The notes below the pieces were generated by a model. That model did no database searches. It worked only from the letters and a program-made list of their open reading frames with translations, and was not told the origin of the DNA. A DNA stretch of 64,000 bases, from NCBI RefSeq assembly GCF_031344055.1, contig NZ_JADBEN010000005.1. One strand, 5' to 3'. The DNA is from Methylobacillus flagellatus_A (lineage in GTDB: Bacteria; Pseudomonadota; Gammaproteobacteria; Burkholderiales; Methylophilaceae). Below, one piece after another: positions 52,041-62,133 of the stretch (position 1 is the first letter of the stretch; each line of letters opens with the position of its first letter). The position numbers and the translations under genes are program-made.

Positions 52041-52978
52041 TGCTCAATATGTCCAAGTTGCCCCACATGCCCAAGTACAACAGAATCCTGCTGACAGGGG
52101 TACATGGACAACTGGGGCACGCCCTCAAACCCGCATTGGAACAACTGGGCACCGTGATTGGCCTTGAGCGGGGAAAACTGGATCTGACCAGCCCTGAAGC
52201 CATTAGAGACACCGTCAGGCTGATCAAGCCCGACCTGATCATTAACCCTGCGGCATACACAGCTGTCGATCAGGCAGAATCCGAACCTGACATTGCGCAT
52301 GCAGTCAATGGCATTGCGCCTAGCGTTTTCGCAGAGGAAGCAGCCAGAATCAATGCACTACTCGTCCACTACTCCACGGGCTATGTCTTTGATGGACGCA
52401 AACAGCACGCCTATAGCGAAACCGATCCAGCAGCGCCTATCAATGCCTATGGCGCGGGAAAGCTGGCAGGAGAGCAAGCAATCCGCAGGATTGCGGCCCC
52501 GCATCTGATACTGCGTACCAACTGGGTGTACAGCAGTTATGGCAAGAACTTCATGCTGAAAATACTGGAACTGGCCCAGTCCCGTGCTGAATTACGCATC
52601 ATCAACGACCAGATCGGCAATCCCACGTCTACCAATACCATCGTCGATGCCACCCTGGCTGCGCTTGGCAACTGGGAGCCACAACATAGCGGTACCTATC
52701 ATCTGGTGGATCGGGGGGAAACCAGCTGGCATGCATTCGCATGCAGCATTATCCAGGAGTATGAACAGCTGGCGCAGCAAAGAAACTGGCCCGCATTGCG
52801 GGCGACCGCTGAGCGGGTAATGTCTATACCGACCAGCGATTACCCAACCCCGGCACAACGCCCCTTGCAATCCAGCCTTGATACCGAAAAGCTGCGCCAT
52901 ACTTTCAAGCTTGAACTACCTAATTGGCAAGAGGACCTCAGGCGCGTCATGGCAGAAATGGCAGAAATGGCAGCATAA
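52040..52978 (+). CDS. rfbD: dTDP-4-dehydrorhamnose reductase
   Basis: It is the final step of dTDP-L-rhamnose synthesis. There are 312 residues from ATG 52040, which overlaps the rfbC stop by one base (TGATG). It has the NADPH site LLTGVHGQLGHALKPAL, the INPAAYTAVDQAESEP motif, and YGAGKLAGEQAIRR with the Tyr/Lys pair. Slightly longer at the N-terminus than some homologues; a later ATG (MSKLPHMPKY) is possible. Confidence 0.95.
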   Translation: MLNMSKLPHMPKYNRILLTGVHGQLGHALKPALEQLGTVIGLERGKLDLTSPEAIRDTVRLIKPDLIINPAAYTAVDQAESEPDIAHAVNGIAPSVFAEEAARINALLVHYSTGYVFDGRKQHAYSETDPAAPINAYGAGKLAGEQAIRRIAAPHLILRTNWVYSSYGKNFMLKILELAQSRAELRIINDQIGNPTSTNTIVDATLAALGNWEPQHSGTYHLVDRGETSWHAFACSIIQEYEQLAQQRNWPALRATAERVMSIPTSDYPTPAQRPLQSSLDTEKLRHTFKLELPNWQEDLRRVMAEMAEMAA

Positions 52979-53009
52979 CGCGGCGATAGCTTGAGGTGAA
53001 TAACAGCTG

Positions 53010-54422
53010 TCAGGACCTGCCGTAGGTATCTTCGTAACGCACAATATCGTCCTCGCCCAGATAACTGCCGGACTGAACCTCGATCAAGTGCAATGGCAGC
53101 TTGCCCGGATTTTCCAGCCTGTGGGTGGAACCAATCGGAATATAGGTGGATTGGTTCTCGCTATAAAGCTTGGTATTGCCATCCACAGTGATCATTGCGG
53201 AACCACTGACCACGACCCAATGCTCCGCCCGGTGGTGATGCATTTGCAGGGATAGCTTTTCGCCCGGCTTTACCATGATGCGCTTGACCTGATGACGGTC
53301 GCCCATATCGATGCTTTCATACCAGCCCCAGGGCCTGTATGCCCGTGGATGTATCTTGTGCTCGGAGCGCTCATTCTGCTTCAGGTATTCCACCACCTCT
53401 TTTACATCCTGGGCAGCATCCTTACTGGCAACCAGCACGGCGTCACTGGTCTCAACCACGATCAAATCCTTAACACCTATGGCTGCCACAAAGCGGTCTT
53501 CGCTGCGGATCAGGCTGTTTTCCACGTTCTGCAAATACACATCACCGCGCGCTACATTGCCATGGGCATCACTATCCTGCACCTCTTGCAGGGAAGTCCA
53601 GGAGCCTACATCACTCCAGCCTATATCAGCGGGGACAACCACTGCGTGCTTAGTCTTTTCCATCACCGCGTAATCAATGGACAAAGAACTCGAGGTCGCA
53701 AATGCCTCTTCGTTGAGGCGTAAGAAATCCAGATCCCTATAACTTGCGTCCACCGCCTTACTCACCGCTGCGTAGATTTCTGGCGCATGCTCTTTCAGCT
53801 CAGCAATAAAGGTCTCAGGCTTGAACAGGAACATGCCGCTGTTCCAGAAGAAATCGCCAGAAGCTACATACTCCTGGGCCACTACCAGGTTGGGTTTTTC
53901 AACAAAACTGGCAATACTGTACGCACCAGGTACAGACTCCAGCTTGGTGCCGCGCTTGATATAGCCATAGCCAGTTTCAGGATGGGCAGGCTTGATGCCG
54001 AAAGTGACCAGCTGATCCTGTTGTGCAGCCAGTGCAGCTGTGCGCACAGCCTGTTCAAAGCTGGCAACATCATTGATGACGTGATCTGCAGGCAGAACCA
54101 GCAGACTGACATCCTGCCCCAGCAGCTGCAGTGCAGCTGCCGCAATCGCAGGCGCAGTATTTCTTGCAACCGGCTCCAGAATAATGGACTGTGCACTCAG
54201 CCCAATCTCACGCAACTGCTCAGCCACGAGGAAGCGGTGATCATTGCCACATACGATGATAGGGTCAGCCACATTCGCCCAGGAAGAAACTCTTGTTAAG
54301 GTTTCCTGCAACATGGTTTTCTCAGTGACCAAAGGCAATAGCTGCTTAGGTAGTACGGCTCTTGAAAGTGGCCAAAGTCGTGAACCAGACCCGCCCGAGA
54401 GTAATACAGGAACAATCTTCAT
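53010..54422 (-). CDS. manC: Mannose-1-phosphate guanylyltransferase / mannose-6-phosphate isomerase
   Basis: It makes GDP-mannose from mannose-1-phosphate and GTP; the C-terminal part is a type II phosphomannose isomerase. The 470-residue protein has LLSGGSGSRLWPLSRAVLPK at the N-terminus (residues 7-26), FVEKPNLVVAQEYVASGDFFWN, and a C-terminal cupin with RPWGWYESIDMGDRHQVKRI and HHHRAEHWVVVSGSA. It converges with rfbD and runs with the following reverse genes. Confidence 0.95.
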   Translation of the reverse strand: MKIVPVLLSGGSGSRLWPLSRAVLPKQLLPLVTEKTMLQETLTRVSSWANVADPIIVCGNDHRFLVAEQLREIGLSAQSIILEPVARNTAPAIAAAALQLLGQDVSLLVLPADHVINDVASFEQAVRTAALAAQQDQLVTFGIKPAHPETGYGYIKRGTKLESVPGAYSIASFVEKPNLVVAQEYVASGDFFWNSGMFLFKPETFIAELKEHAPEIYAAVSKAVDASYRDLDFLRLNEEAFATSSSLSIDYAVMEKTKHAVVVPADIGWSDVGSWTSLQEVQDSDAHGNVARGDVYLQNVENSLIRSEDRFVAAIGVKDLIVVETSDAVLVASKDAAQDVKEVVEYLKQNERSEHKIHPRAYRPWGWYESIDMGDRHQVKRIMVKPGEKLSLQMHHHRAEHWVVVSGSAMITVDGNTKLYSENQSTYIPIGSTHRLENPGKLPLHLIEVQSGSYLGEDDIVRYEDTYGRS

Positions 54423-54483
54423 TTTCTACCCCATCGGTAATGATTAAAGTTAAGAAATAACTAGATCAATAAACAGTAAAATA

Positions 54484-55560
54484 TCAAACCGCCTTCGCGA
54501 GCTTGGGCTTGGAGGAAGTCAGTTTACGTCCAAGCGCAATCATGGGATTTTCAACCAATATATTGAGAATCCAGGCAATCAGTAGTGACATCACCAGGCT
54601 TAAGGCAATCAATGCACTGGCAAAAATGACCCTGTCGGTGATATTGAAGACAAACAAAAGTGTGTAGGCTATGGTGAAAATCGACACCATATGAATACAA
54701 TAAAATCCATATGAAACACGGCCTAGGAATCTGGAGACCCCAGTTTCCAGGAAACGATTGATGCGCCAGTTCTTGAAGCACGCAAGAATGACCACCATGA
54801 AGATCAGTATGGACAAAACCTTGAGACCTGCGGGCAAGGCAGCCAGAATCCACAATGGATAACGCCAAGTCTGCCTGTCGTCAAAGTGCTTCCAGAACAG
54901 GTGGCCAATCAGGAACAGCCACAGATTCGATGCAATAAAGGACGACTGATTCAGCTTGAGCGAAATCAATGCCAAGGTCAGGATAGCGAGACATTCCAGC
55001 AGAATGTTATTCCTGGTCATGGAGATCAACTTCAGGAACAGCACCGCAATCAAGTAATACTGCCACTCCAGGGTAAGACTCCATGCCTGCCCCATGAATG
55101 CATAAGATGTGGATGGAAGAATGGAATCCGGCACCAAACCATGCAATAGCAGCACATGCAGGGATAGATGGGGCCAGAAATAATCCTTGCTGTCGGTCAG
55201 ATACTTGACTCTGTCCGCCGCTCTTTCCATGGGCCAGGGAGCATTGGTCAGAAACTGTATGGAAATATCGAGAATCAGGACACTGAGCAACAGGCAAATC
55301 AGATAGGCAGGGAACAGCCGGAAAAACCGCCTGAGAATAAACTTGGACCAGCTGCTTCTGGTGGCCGTATTGCTGATCACAAATCCACTCAGCAGGATGA
55401 AAACACCCACGGCGTATTGCCCATTGGCAAGCACCATGCCCAGACCCGAAGTCTTGACCAGAGGCAGCGTAGCCATCGTGACCACATGCGTCACCCAGAC
55501 CCAGACAGCCATCCACCCTCGCAGGCCATCCAGCGCAATAATTTTCTCTTTATCTACCAT
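54484..55560 (-). CDS. Acyltransferase family 3 membrane protein
   Basis: This 358-residue protein has about ten membrane helices and an N-terminal acyltransferase-3 pattern: IIALDGLRGWMAVWVWVTHV (residues 7-26) and VGVFILLSGFVISNTATRSSW, then FILRRFFRLFPAYLICLLLS. The family (OafA/ExoZ-like) O-acetylates cell-surface polysaccharides. Substrate is likely a repeat-unit sugar of the polymer made here. A second AT3 gene begins at the right edge of the window. Confidence 0.92.
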   Translation of the reverse strand: MVDKEKIIALDGLRGWMAVWVWVTHVVTMATLPLVKTSGLGMVLANGQYAVGVFILLSGFVISNTATRSSWSKFILRRFFRLFPAYLICLLLSVLILDISIQFLTNAPWPMERAADRVKYLTDSKDYFWPHLSLHVLLLHGLVPDSILPSTSYAFMGQAWSLTLEWQYYLIAVLFLKLISMTRNNILLECLAILTLALISLKLNQSSFIASNLWLFLIGHLFWKHFDDRQTWRYPLWILAALPAGLKVLSILIFMVVILACFKNWRINRFLETGVSRFLGRVSYGFYCIHMVSIFTIAYTLLFVFNITDRVIFASALIALSLVMSLLIAWILNILVENPMIALGRKLTSSKPKLAKAV

Positions 55561-55574
55561 AATCCACTAGGCCA

Positions 55575-56549
55575 TCATCTTGAATTTAATACTGAGTACC
55601 AGGCACTGACCACGACATCATTGCCGAAAAGATCATGCGCTGATTGCGAAATGCGCTTTCTGTCCACCGCGGGCTGCTGTTTCAGGCCTGCCATCAAGGC
55701 ATCCAGGCTCTTGTAGGCATATAAACCCTGATAATTCCTGCTTTGCGTCGCCCACTCGAAAAACGGCGTAGTCAATGCAAACACTGGCACCCCCAGGCTG
55801 GCAGCAAAGAAAAAACTGCCGCTTACTATCATGTCAGCATCACAATGCGTGATCACCAGGCCTTGACTGCCGGCCACCAGCTTGGTCGCCTCTTCATCGG
55901 TAATAAAACCGGTATTCAAGACCACATTGGTTAAATTTCTCTGCTGGATGATCTGTTTAAGCCGTTCCGCATACACTGGATCTTCCACCAGACCTGCGAT
56001 GATGAGTCTACGGTTATCCCAGTGCTCCAGCAGTGTGTGGATATTCTTGTACTCGATGATTCTGCCAAACACAACATGATAATCATTTTCATACTCATTT
56101 GGCAAAGCACTCAACTCATAGAGCGGATGGGCCACATATTTCACTTTACCCTGCTCTAGATGACCTGAATGTACGATAGACACTGTAGATAACCTGATTG
56201 CCTGCTCTATGATCCAGGTTGCGATTCTGGCCTCGCGCCCATGCAGCCCATGCGGATAAATATTATGTCTAACGAAAACCAATTGCTTGGCCATCAGCCT
56301 GTAGATCAGAAACTTAAGGAAAAACAAGGCGATGGACTTAAAACCCAATCTTTTGTTTTTACCGACCAGAATATTTTCCAGCCAGTTGATAATGACCCAA
56401 TCATATCGATGCCGTATATTTTTCATGATGAAATCTGCATCCAGCTGGGCCTTGGTTTCAACCTTGGCTCCAGGCAATGCCGAAATCAGCTTGATCGTGT
56501 TGTCCACATATTTATTGCTTGCTGTGGCTGGCGAAAAAAGTATCCTCAT
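55575..56549 (-). CDS. Putative glycosyltransferase (GT-B type, GumK-like)
   Basis: This 324-residue protein starts at ATG 56549 (MRILFSPATASNKYVDNTIK); a longer frame begins within the preceding gene. The two-lobed pattern is typical of GT-B enzymes: VVFGRIIEYKNIHTLLEHWD is the start of the second lobe, LNTGFITDEEATKLVAGSQG follows, and an Asp-rich CDADMIVSGSFFFAASLGVP segment resembles donor-binding. It is the kind found in xanthan-like clusters. I do not recognise the specific sugar it transfers. Confidence 0.75.
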   Translation of the reverse strand: MRILFSPATASNKYVDNTIKLISALPGAKVETKAQLDADFIMKNIRHRYDWVIINWLENILVGKNKRLGFKSIALFFLKFLIYRLMAKQLVFVRHNIYPHGLHGREARIATWIIEQAIRLSTVSIVHSGHLEQGKVKYVAHPLYELSALPNEYENDYHVVFGRIIEYKNIHTLLEHWDNRRLIIAGLVEDPVYAERLKQIIQQRNLTNVVLNTGFITDEEATKLVAGSQGLVITHCDADMIVSGSFFFAASLGVPVFALTTPFFEWATQSRNYQGLYAYKSLDALMAGLKQQPAVDRKRISQSAHDLFGNDVVVSAWYSVLNSR

Positions 56550-56554
56550 CACGA

Positions 56555-57322
56555 TCAGGCCCAGATATCCCAAGGGAATTTAGCCAGCAGCTTCCGTTTC
56601 ACAGTACTGAAATCAGGTACTGCTGGGTCGGCTTTGAACGCTGCATTGATATCACTATAGGCCTTGAATGTTTCCCGGCCAGTACCACGGTAGTAATCCT
56701 CATACTTGAATGCCGTTTCACCACTGTGATTTTCAAACAGTACGGCAGGTATGCCGTAAGACTCAGCGATGATGACCCCATGCAGGGAACTGGAAATGAC
56801 TTTTTCCGCGGTTTGTATTTCGGTGAGGAAAGTCTCAAACTCGGTCAATGGAGAGAGAATCTTGATGTTATTGCCCAGGTTTACCTTGTCGCGCATATGC
56901 GGGATAAACACAATCTTGTTTTTTTCGACCGGCCTGCTGCGTTTCCAGTAATCGGCCACCAATATACCGGGATCCCCATAAACCTCAGGGTCAATCAGGC
57001 CTCTTTTTTTAAGAAACTCGCCTGTCAGTGGCCCCCGGACAGCACGTATGTCCAATGTCTTGAATTTATGGAAATCAGGATTCACCTTGCCATTCACGCC
57101 TGAGCCCCAGACCGTGTCATTATCATTGGCGAAATGCAGCACGGAGCCTATCGAAAGCAGTTTTTCCTTCTTGATATCATTGATATTAAGGCCTTGAGTC
57201 TGCAATATTTTTTGCACCAGCATGGGGCCGAGAAAATCGCCAACATTTTGTTTCTGGAATATCTTCAAGCCTAAAAATGGTTTAGGGCTCCACCAAAAAA
57301 CCTTGCGTTTATCAAATTCCAT
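56555..57322 (-). CDS. Polysaccharide pyruvyl transferase family protein
   Basis: This 255-residue protein, from ATG 57322, matches the pyruvyltransferase (CsaB/ExoV/GumL) family. It has NVGDFLGPMLVQKIL, GSGVNGK, the central IRAVRGPLTGEFLKKRGLID (residues about 94-113), VYGDPGILVADYW and the late VISSSLHGVIIAESYGIPAV, all family signatures. Such enzymes add a pyruvate ketal to a sugar, giving the polymer negative charge. It lies between the flippase and glycosyltransferase genes. Confidence 0.92.
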   Translation of the reverse strand: MEFDKRKVFWWSPKPFLGLKIFQKQNVGDFLGPMLVQKILQTQGLNINDIKKEKLLSIGSVLHFANDNDTVWGSGVNGKVNPDFHKFKTLDIRAVRGPLTGEFLKKRGLIDPEVYGDPGILVADYWKRSRPVEKNKIVFIPHMRDKVNLGNNIKILSPLTEFETFLTEIQTAEKVISSSLHGVIIAESYGIPAVLFENHSGETAFKYEDYYRGTGRETFKAYSDINAAFKADPAVPDFSTVKRKLLAKFPWDIWA

Positions 57323-57328
57323 GGCCAA

Positions 57329-58792
57329 TTACTTTCTTAATATCAATTTTTTCAGGTTTGAAGTCATTAGTTTCAACAAACAGTCAGCACTTGCGCTGAA
57401 TGTGAGTGAAAATTTATACGTGATAAGCAGCGCTAATATGAAAACCAGATTCCTCACAATCACTGCATAAATCATGCCCAGATCATAGAGGTTGATACTC
57501 AGCATCCCAAGACTTACTGCAAGTAGATAGGAAATACATACCACCACAGAGTTTTTCAGCAATGCCGTGACATCAATATCGCGTTTACTCAGGAAGAAAT
57601 AGCAGTAAAGCCATATAAACAGCAAGGCGAGCGCATATGCGGCGGCCACGGTGTATATATTCCACACCGCCCCCAGGATAATGATCAAGATCATGACTGG
57701 TCTGGAAACCAGGGTGAAGATCAGCTGATCACGGGTCAGGCCCTTGGAGACAAATATCCAGTAACTGGAATAATTGGCCACCTGGAAAATGGCTGCAATC
57801 GCCAGTATCTGCACAATAGGAATCGCGCTCAGCCATTGCTGGCCCAGCATGATGTTAATCACCAGATCTGCGTTCAGCACCAGTAGCCCAAAGAACAGGG
57901 AAACTGCATGCATCAATACCGACTGCCCGTAATTCAGGAAGCGATAGTACTCCTTGCTATCGTGCTTTAACTTGGAAAGCACCGGAATGGCGAGGGTAGT
58001 GCTGGGAGCATTGATCTGGTTGAGCGCCATGAAAACCAGTTGCTGCCCGCGGTTATAGATCCCCAACAGATCAGCACCAAAACGCTGGCCTATGATCAGG
58101 GTATCCACAGATCTGGAAAGCTGGCCCAGCATCTGCGAGCCCATCAAATGCATACCAAATGTGATGAAGCGTCTGACGCTGGTATGAATATCCGGCCACG
58201 CCGGAAGCCAGCGATGGAACATGACATACAGCACCAGGGTGAAAAAACTCAGCAGAATCTGCTGTATGACGATGGCCCAGTACTGCATGCCCTGATATGC
58301 CGCCACTATTCCCACTACCATGCTCAGCAAGGCGGCCAGGGAGTCACTGATCGCCAGGTGCGAGAATTTCATGTCCCGGGTCAGTGCCGCCTTGTATTGT
58401 GTCGCCAGTCCATTGAACAAAAAGGCCAGACTCATGACTCTGGCAATATCTGCCAGTCTGGCATCCTGGAACCAGGCGGCCAGCAAAGGGGCGCTAAAAA
58501 ACAGCAGGGCAGCCAGCGAGGTTCCGATCAAGGAGTTGATCCAGAACAGATTGCTTTTTTCCCGATTGTTCAAGCTGTCAGCCTGCACCGCAGAACTGGA
58601 GAGACCAAAGTCCCTGACAATCTCGCCCAGGCCGACCAAGGTCACCACAATCGCGGTCAAGCCATAATCAGCCGGGGTCAATAGGCGCGCCAGTACAACG
58701 ATGCTGATGACCTGAACCAGGACGCGCGCGGCCTGGCCAGATACCAAAGACAGCACGCCTGCCTTTGAGTGTTTAACGATATCTAAGGACAT
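57329..58792 (-). CDS. Polysaccharide flippase (Wzx/WzxC-like, MATE-type fold)
   Basis: This 487-residue membrane protein has 12-14 predicted helices and the typical opening SGQAARVLVQVISIVVLARL, LTPADYGLTAIVVTLVGLGE and VRDFGLSSSAVQADSLNNRE. It resembles WzxC/TuaB/GumJ-type flippases that move lipid-linked oligosaccharide repeat units across the inner membrane. This implies a Wzy-dependent export pathway for the polymer. No Wzy-like polymerase was recognised within the window. Confidence 0.92.
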   Translation of the reverse strand: MSLDIVKHSKAGVLSLVSGQAARVLVQVISIVVLARLLTPADYGLTAIVVTLVGLGEIVRDFGLSSSAVQADSLNNREKSNLFWINSLIGTSLAALLFFSAPLLAAWFQDARLADIARVMSLAFLFNGLATQYKAALTRDMKFSHLAISDSLAALLSMVVGIVAAYQGMQYWAIVIQQILLSFFTLVLYVMFHRWLPAWPDIHTSVRRFITFGMHLMGSQMLGQLSRSVDTLIIGQRFGADLLGIYNRGQQLVFMALNQINAPSTTLAIPVLSKLKHDSKEYYRFLNYGQSVLMHAVSLFFGLLVLNADLVINIMLGQQWLSAIPIVQILAIAAIFQVANYSSYWIFVSKGLTRDQLIFTLVSRPVMILIIILGAVWNIYTVAAAYALALLFIWLYCYFFLSKRDIDVTALLKNSVVVCISYLLAVSLGMLSINLYDLGMIYAVIVRNLVFILALLITYKFSLTFSASADCLLKLMTSNLKKLILRK

Positions 58793-58826
58793 CTATAATT
58801 TCAGGGGGAGGAATGGTCTGTTCTAA

Positions 58827-59993
58827 TCAATCATTCCCGAACAAATCACGCGTATAGACCTTATCAACGACCGAAGCCAGCTCCGGTGCATGACGGTTGG
58901 CTACAATCACATCAGAGATTTGCTTGAAATGTTCCAGATCCCTGATCACCTCGGAGCCGAAGAACTCGTCTTCCTTCAGTACAGGCTCGAAGACCACCAC
59001 CTTGATACCTCTGGCCTTGATGCGTTTCATCACCCCCTGAATCGAGCTGGCGCGGAAGTTATCTGAACCTGCCTTCATGATCAGGCGGTAGATACCCACG
59101 ACCTGGGGTTGTTTTTTGATGATGCTTTGCGCAATGAAGTCTTTGCGCGTGGTGTTGGCATCCACAATCGCATTGATGAGTTTTTGCGGCACGTTATCGT
59201 AGTTTGCCAGCAATTGCTTGGTGTCCTTGGGCAGGCAATAACCGCCGTAGCCAAAGGAAGGGTTGTTGTAGTGAGCACCAACACGGGGATCCAGGCATAC
59301 CCCATCAATGATCTGCCTGGTGTTCAGTCCGTGGGTGGCTGCATAGGTGTCCAGCTCATTGAAATACGCCACGCGCATGGCCAGGAAAGTATTGGCAAAC
59401 AGCTTGATGGCCTCGGCCTCTGAGCTATTGGTCAGCAGAACAGGAATATCTTCCTTGATCGCGCCTTCGTTGAGCAGATTGGCAAAGGTTTGGGCGCGAT
59501 CAGAGATTTCACCGATGACAATACGGGAAGGATACAGGTTGTCGTAAAGTGCCTTGCCTTCGCGCAGGAACTCTGGGGAGAAGATCAGGTTATCTACCCC
59601 TAGCTTGGCGGAAATCTGTTCGGTATAACCCACAGGGATGGTGGATTTGATCACCATGGTGGCCTTGGGCGCGTAAACCTGCACATCCTTGATGACGGCC
59701 TCTACTGAGGAGGTGTTGAAATAGCTGGTTTCCACATCGTAATCTGTGGGGGTGGCGATCACTACAAAATCAGCATTCTCGTAGGCTTCCTGCTTATTGG
59801 TAGTAGCACGCAGATTCAAGGGGACATTCTTAAGATAATGTTCAATTTCCTTATCAACGATAGGGGAAATTTTATTATTAATCATGTCGACTTTTTCTGG
59901 GATGATATCCAGCGCTACCACTTCATGGTGTTGTGCAAGCAGCACAGCAATAGACAAGCCGACGTAACCAGTACCTGCAACGGTAATTTTCAT
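58827..59993 (-). CDS. ugd: UDP-glucose 6-dehydrogenase
   Basis: It oxidises UDP-glucose to UDP-glucuronate, an acidic sugar donor. The 388-residue protein has MKITVAGTGYVGLSIAVLLA (NAD site), IKSTIPVGYT, the central SPEFLREGKALYDNLYPSRI and the active-site Cys253 in FGYGGYCLPKDTKQLL. Its length matches the short bacterial form. A late SGV-like ASSIQGVMKRIKARG motif supports NAD-linked UDP-sugar dehydrogenase. Confidence 0.96.
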   Translation of the reverse strand: MKITVAGTGYVGLSIAVLLAQHHEVVALDIIPEKVDMINNKISPIVDKEIEHYLKNVPLNLRATTNKQEAYENADFVVIATPTDYDVETSYFNTSSVEAVIKDVQVYAPKATMVIKSTIPVGYTEQISAKLGVDNLIFSPEFLREGKALYDNLYPSRIVIGEISDRAQTFANLLNEGAIKEDIPVLLTNSSEAEAIKLFANTFLAMRVAYFNELDTYAATHGLNTRQIIDGVCLDPRVGAHYNNPSFGYGGYCLPKDTKQLLANYDNVPQKLINAIVDANTTRKDFIAQSIIKKQPQVVGIYRLIMKAGSDNFRASSIQGVMKRIKARGIKVVVFEPVLKEDEFFGSEVIRDLEHFKQISDVIVANRHAPELASVVDKVYTRDLFGND

Positions 59994-60048
59994 AATTTAT
60001 CTCAATATAATGAAATCAGACTTCGTTAAACCCTATAGCAAACCCTGC

Positions 60049-61146
60049 TTATGCAATGGCTTGATATAAAGCAATAATATTTTTATTCATCTGCTCGGCA
60101 TTGAATTCTTTAAGATATTTTTCCCTAGAGTTCGCGCCCATCTCAGCGAGTTTTGCTGAGTCCAGACTGGCCATGACAGCAGCAAGCTCGGACACCGCTT
60201 CCGGGGTCACCAATATGCCGTTGACCCCATGCTCAACCAGTTCAGGCAAGCCCCCTGCCCGGCTGGCGATCACAGGTTTTCCGGCGCGCATGGCTTCCAG
60301 TGCCGACAGGCCAAAGCCCTCCCAGCGCGAAGGCATGACAAAAGCATCGCAACTGGCCATATAGCGCTGCAGATCTGCTGGGGACAACCAGCCGGTAAAA
60401 CTGACATTGCTTCTGGGAGTGTGGACATCAATGGCAGCGGATGTGGAGTCACCCACGATGACACAATGCACAGCGTCACCAGTGATGGCCAGTGCGTCCA
60501 GCAGTACATCTACGCCTTTTTGCTGGTCAAAACGGCCGGCAAATAACAGCCTGATCCGGTTTTGCGGCCATGGAATGCTGGCCTCTGTAGCAACAGTTGC
60601 CGTATCTGAAATACCATTCTTGATCAGGACCAACTTGCTGGCCGCAATGCCTCGGCGGGCAGCACTTGCCTGATCATGTGCAGAAATGTTGATGATCTTG
60701 TCAGTGAGAAAAGACAAGCCGCGCTCGATACAGGCAATGGCGGTATTTTTCCATGGCTTGGATTTTCTATCGAACGCCCAGCCATGGGAGCAATAGATTA
60801 CCTTGGTCTTGCTACGCATCCAGCCACCTACCAGCCGCACGGCCACCCCGGCAAACGTGCCGTGAATATGTACGATATCCACCGGCTGCTGGGCTTGCAG
60901 TGTTTTGAAAGCTTTTGCCAGAGATACGATGTTTTTCAGTCGGGACGGAAAATCTTCAAAATAATGGTATTCGACCTTCTCATGCTGAGCCAGGTAATGG
61001 CGCTGACTGTAAGGAGCCAGCACCAGCAAGGCAGCAATTTCATCGCTTGATACCTGATGAGCCAGGACTTCATTGACGTAAGTTGCTGTACCGCCTTTCA
61101 GCACCTCGGCTACATGCAGGATGGATAGTGGACGACGCTGTTTCAA
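60049..61146 (-). CDS. Family 4 glycosyltransferase
   Basis: This 365-residue GT-B protein contains the GT4 pattern: RPLSILHVAEVLKGGTATYV at the start, RLLFAGRFDQQKGVDVLLDA (about 194-213), and the C-terminal donor motif PSRWEGFGLSALEAMRAGKP, with the E-x7-E glutamates, and VIASRAGGLPELVEHGVNGI. Its start overlaps the following epimerase by four bases, so the two are coupled. The specific sugar is not determinable. Confidence 0.92.
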   Translation of the reverse strand: MKQRRPLSILHVAEVLKGGTATYVNEVLAHQVSSDEIAALLVLAPYSQRHYLAQHEKVEYHYFEDFPSRLKNIVSLAKAFKTLQAQQPVDIVHIHGTFAGVAVRLVGGWMRSKTKVIYCSHGWAFDRKSKPWKNTAIACIERGLSFLTDKIINISAHDQASAARRGIAASKLVLIKNGISDTATVATEASIPWPQNRIRLLFAGRFDQQKGVDVLLDALAITGDAVHCVIVGDSTSAAIDVHTPRSNVSFTGWLSPADLQRYMASCDAFVMPSRWEGFGLSALEAMRAGKPVIASRAGGLPELVEHGVNGILVTPEAVSELAAVMASLDSAKLAEMGANSREKYLKEFNAEQMNKNIIALYQAIA

Positions 61147-62114
61147 TTAAAATCCTCACTTCTGAATTTCTTCCAGTGCGCCAGGGAGGACTTGAAGGTG
61201 TATTCAAACTTGAAACCCATATCGATCAATTTCTGCGGAATGATATAGGTGGACATGCCCACTTTTCTTACACGTACGGGATGAATCGGACTTTTCTTGC
61301 CCAGGAAAATTTGCACCAGATGCGCAACCGGCAATAACAGGAACAGGGGCAGGCTGATGATAGGCGCCTTGGAATTGAGGAAGGTCTTCACATCATTTGC
61401 AATCGTACCCAGTGTTTCTGTTGGATACTCTACATAGTTATAGGTAATAAAACGCTCATTCGAAGCAATCACAAAATCAATGCTCTCTATCAAACCAAAT
61501 ACATAAGCATATGATTTATATATATTCATTGAACCTGGGAAAGCGAAATAACCTTTGCGTATAGCATTGATCATACGGCCAATATTGCCAGGATCATTGG
61601 GGCCATAGACCACGCCAGGACGCACAATAATCAGGCGGCGATCAGGCGAGCCTTTGAGCCAGGTCTGATGGATCAGCTCTGCGGGATATTTTGAGCCACC
61701 ATAAGGGCTGTTAGGGCAGATCGGCGAGGTCTCGCTGGTCGCGCCCTTGGTTGGGCCATAGACACTGATACTGCTGGTGAAATAAATATTCTTGCACTGC
61801 ACCTCTTCCGCAAACTTGCAGACATTCTCAGCGCCAGAAATATTGGTTTCGAAATACTCATAGGCTTCATGCCCAGGCTCACGATGCACCGCAGCAAAGT
61901 TAAAAATCCAGTCAGGAGCGCCACCGGCTACAATCGACACATCAATGGGCTTGCGCACATCACCATGTACAAACTTTATTTTCGGGTGATTTGTCAGCGA
62001 TGTAGGCCTGATATCGACCAGTACAACCTCTTCCACTTCTGGCTTGCTGATCAGATGTTGCGCTAGAAACGTACCTATAAATCCAGAACCACCGAATATG
62101 ACTGCTTGTTTCAT
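61143..62114 (-). CDS. NAD-dependent epimerase/dehydratase (extended SDR)
   Basis: This 323-residue SDR protein begins with the Rossmann motif FGGSGFIGTFLAQHLISKPE (residues 7-26), then VHGDVRKPIDV, FTSSISVYGP with the catalytic Ser, and YGGSKYPAELIHQTW with catalytic Tyr/Lys. It converts some nucleotide sugar, but not obviously galactose or rhamnose. It is adjacent to galE/rmlB-like enzymes only by locus. Specific substrate unknown. Confidence 0.9.
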   Translation of the reverse strand: MKQAVIFGGSGFIGTFLAQHLISKPEVEEVVLVDIRPTSLTNHPKIKFVHGDVRKPIDVSIVAGGAPDWIFNFAAVHREPGHEAYEYFETNISGAENVCKFAEEVQCKNIYFTSSISVYGPTKGATSETSPICPNSPYGGSKYPAELIHQTWLKGSPDRRLIIVRPGVVYGPNDPGNIGRMINAIRKGYFAFPGSMNIYKSYAYVFGLIESIDFVIASNERFITYNYVEYPTETLGTIANDVKTFLNSKAPIISLPLFLLLPVAHLVQIFLGKKSPIHPVRVRKVGMSTYIIPQKLIDMGFKFEYTFKSSLAHWKKFRSEDFN

Positions 62115-62133
62115 TATTATTCCCGATTAATAA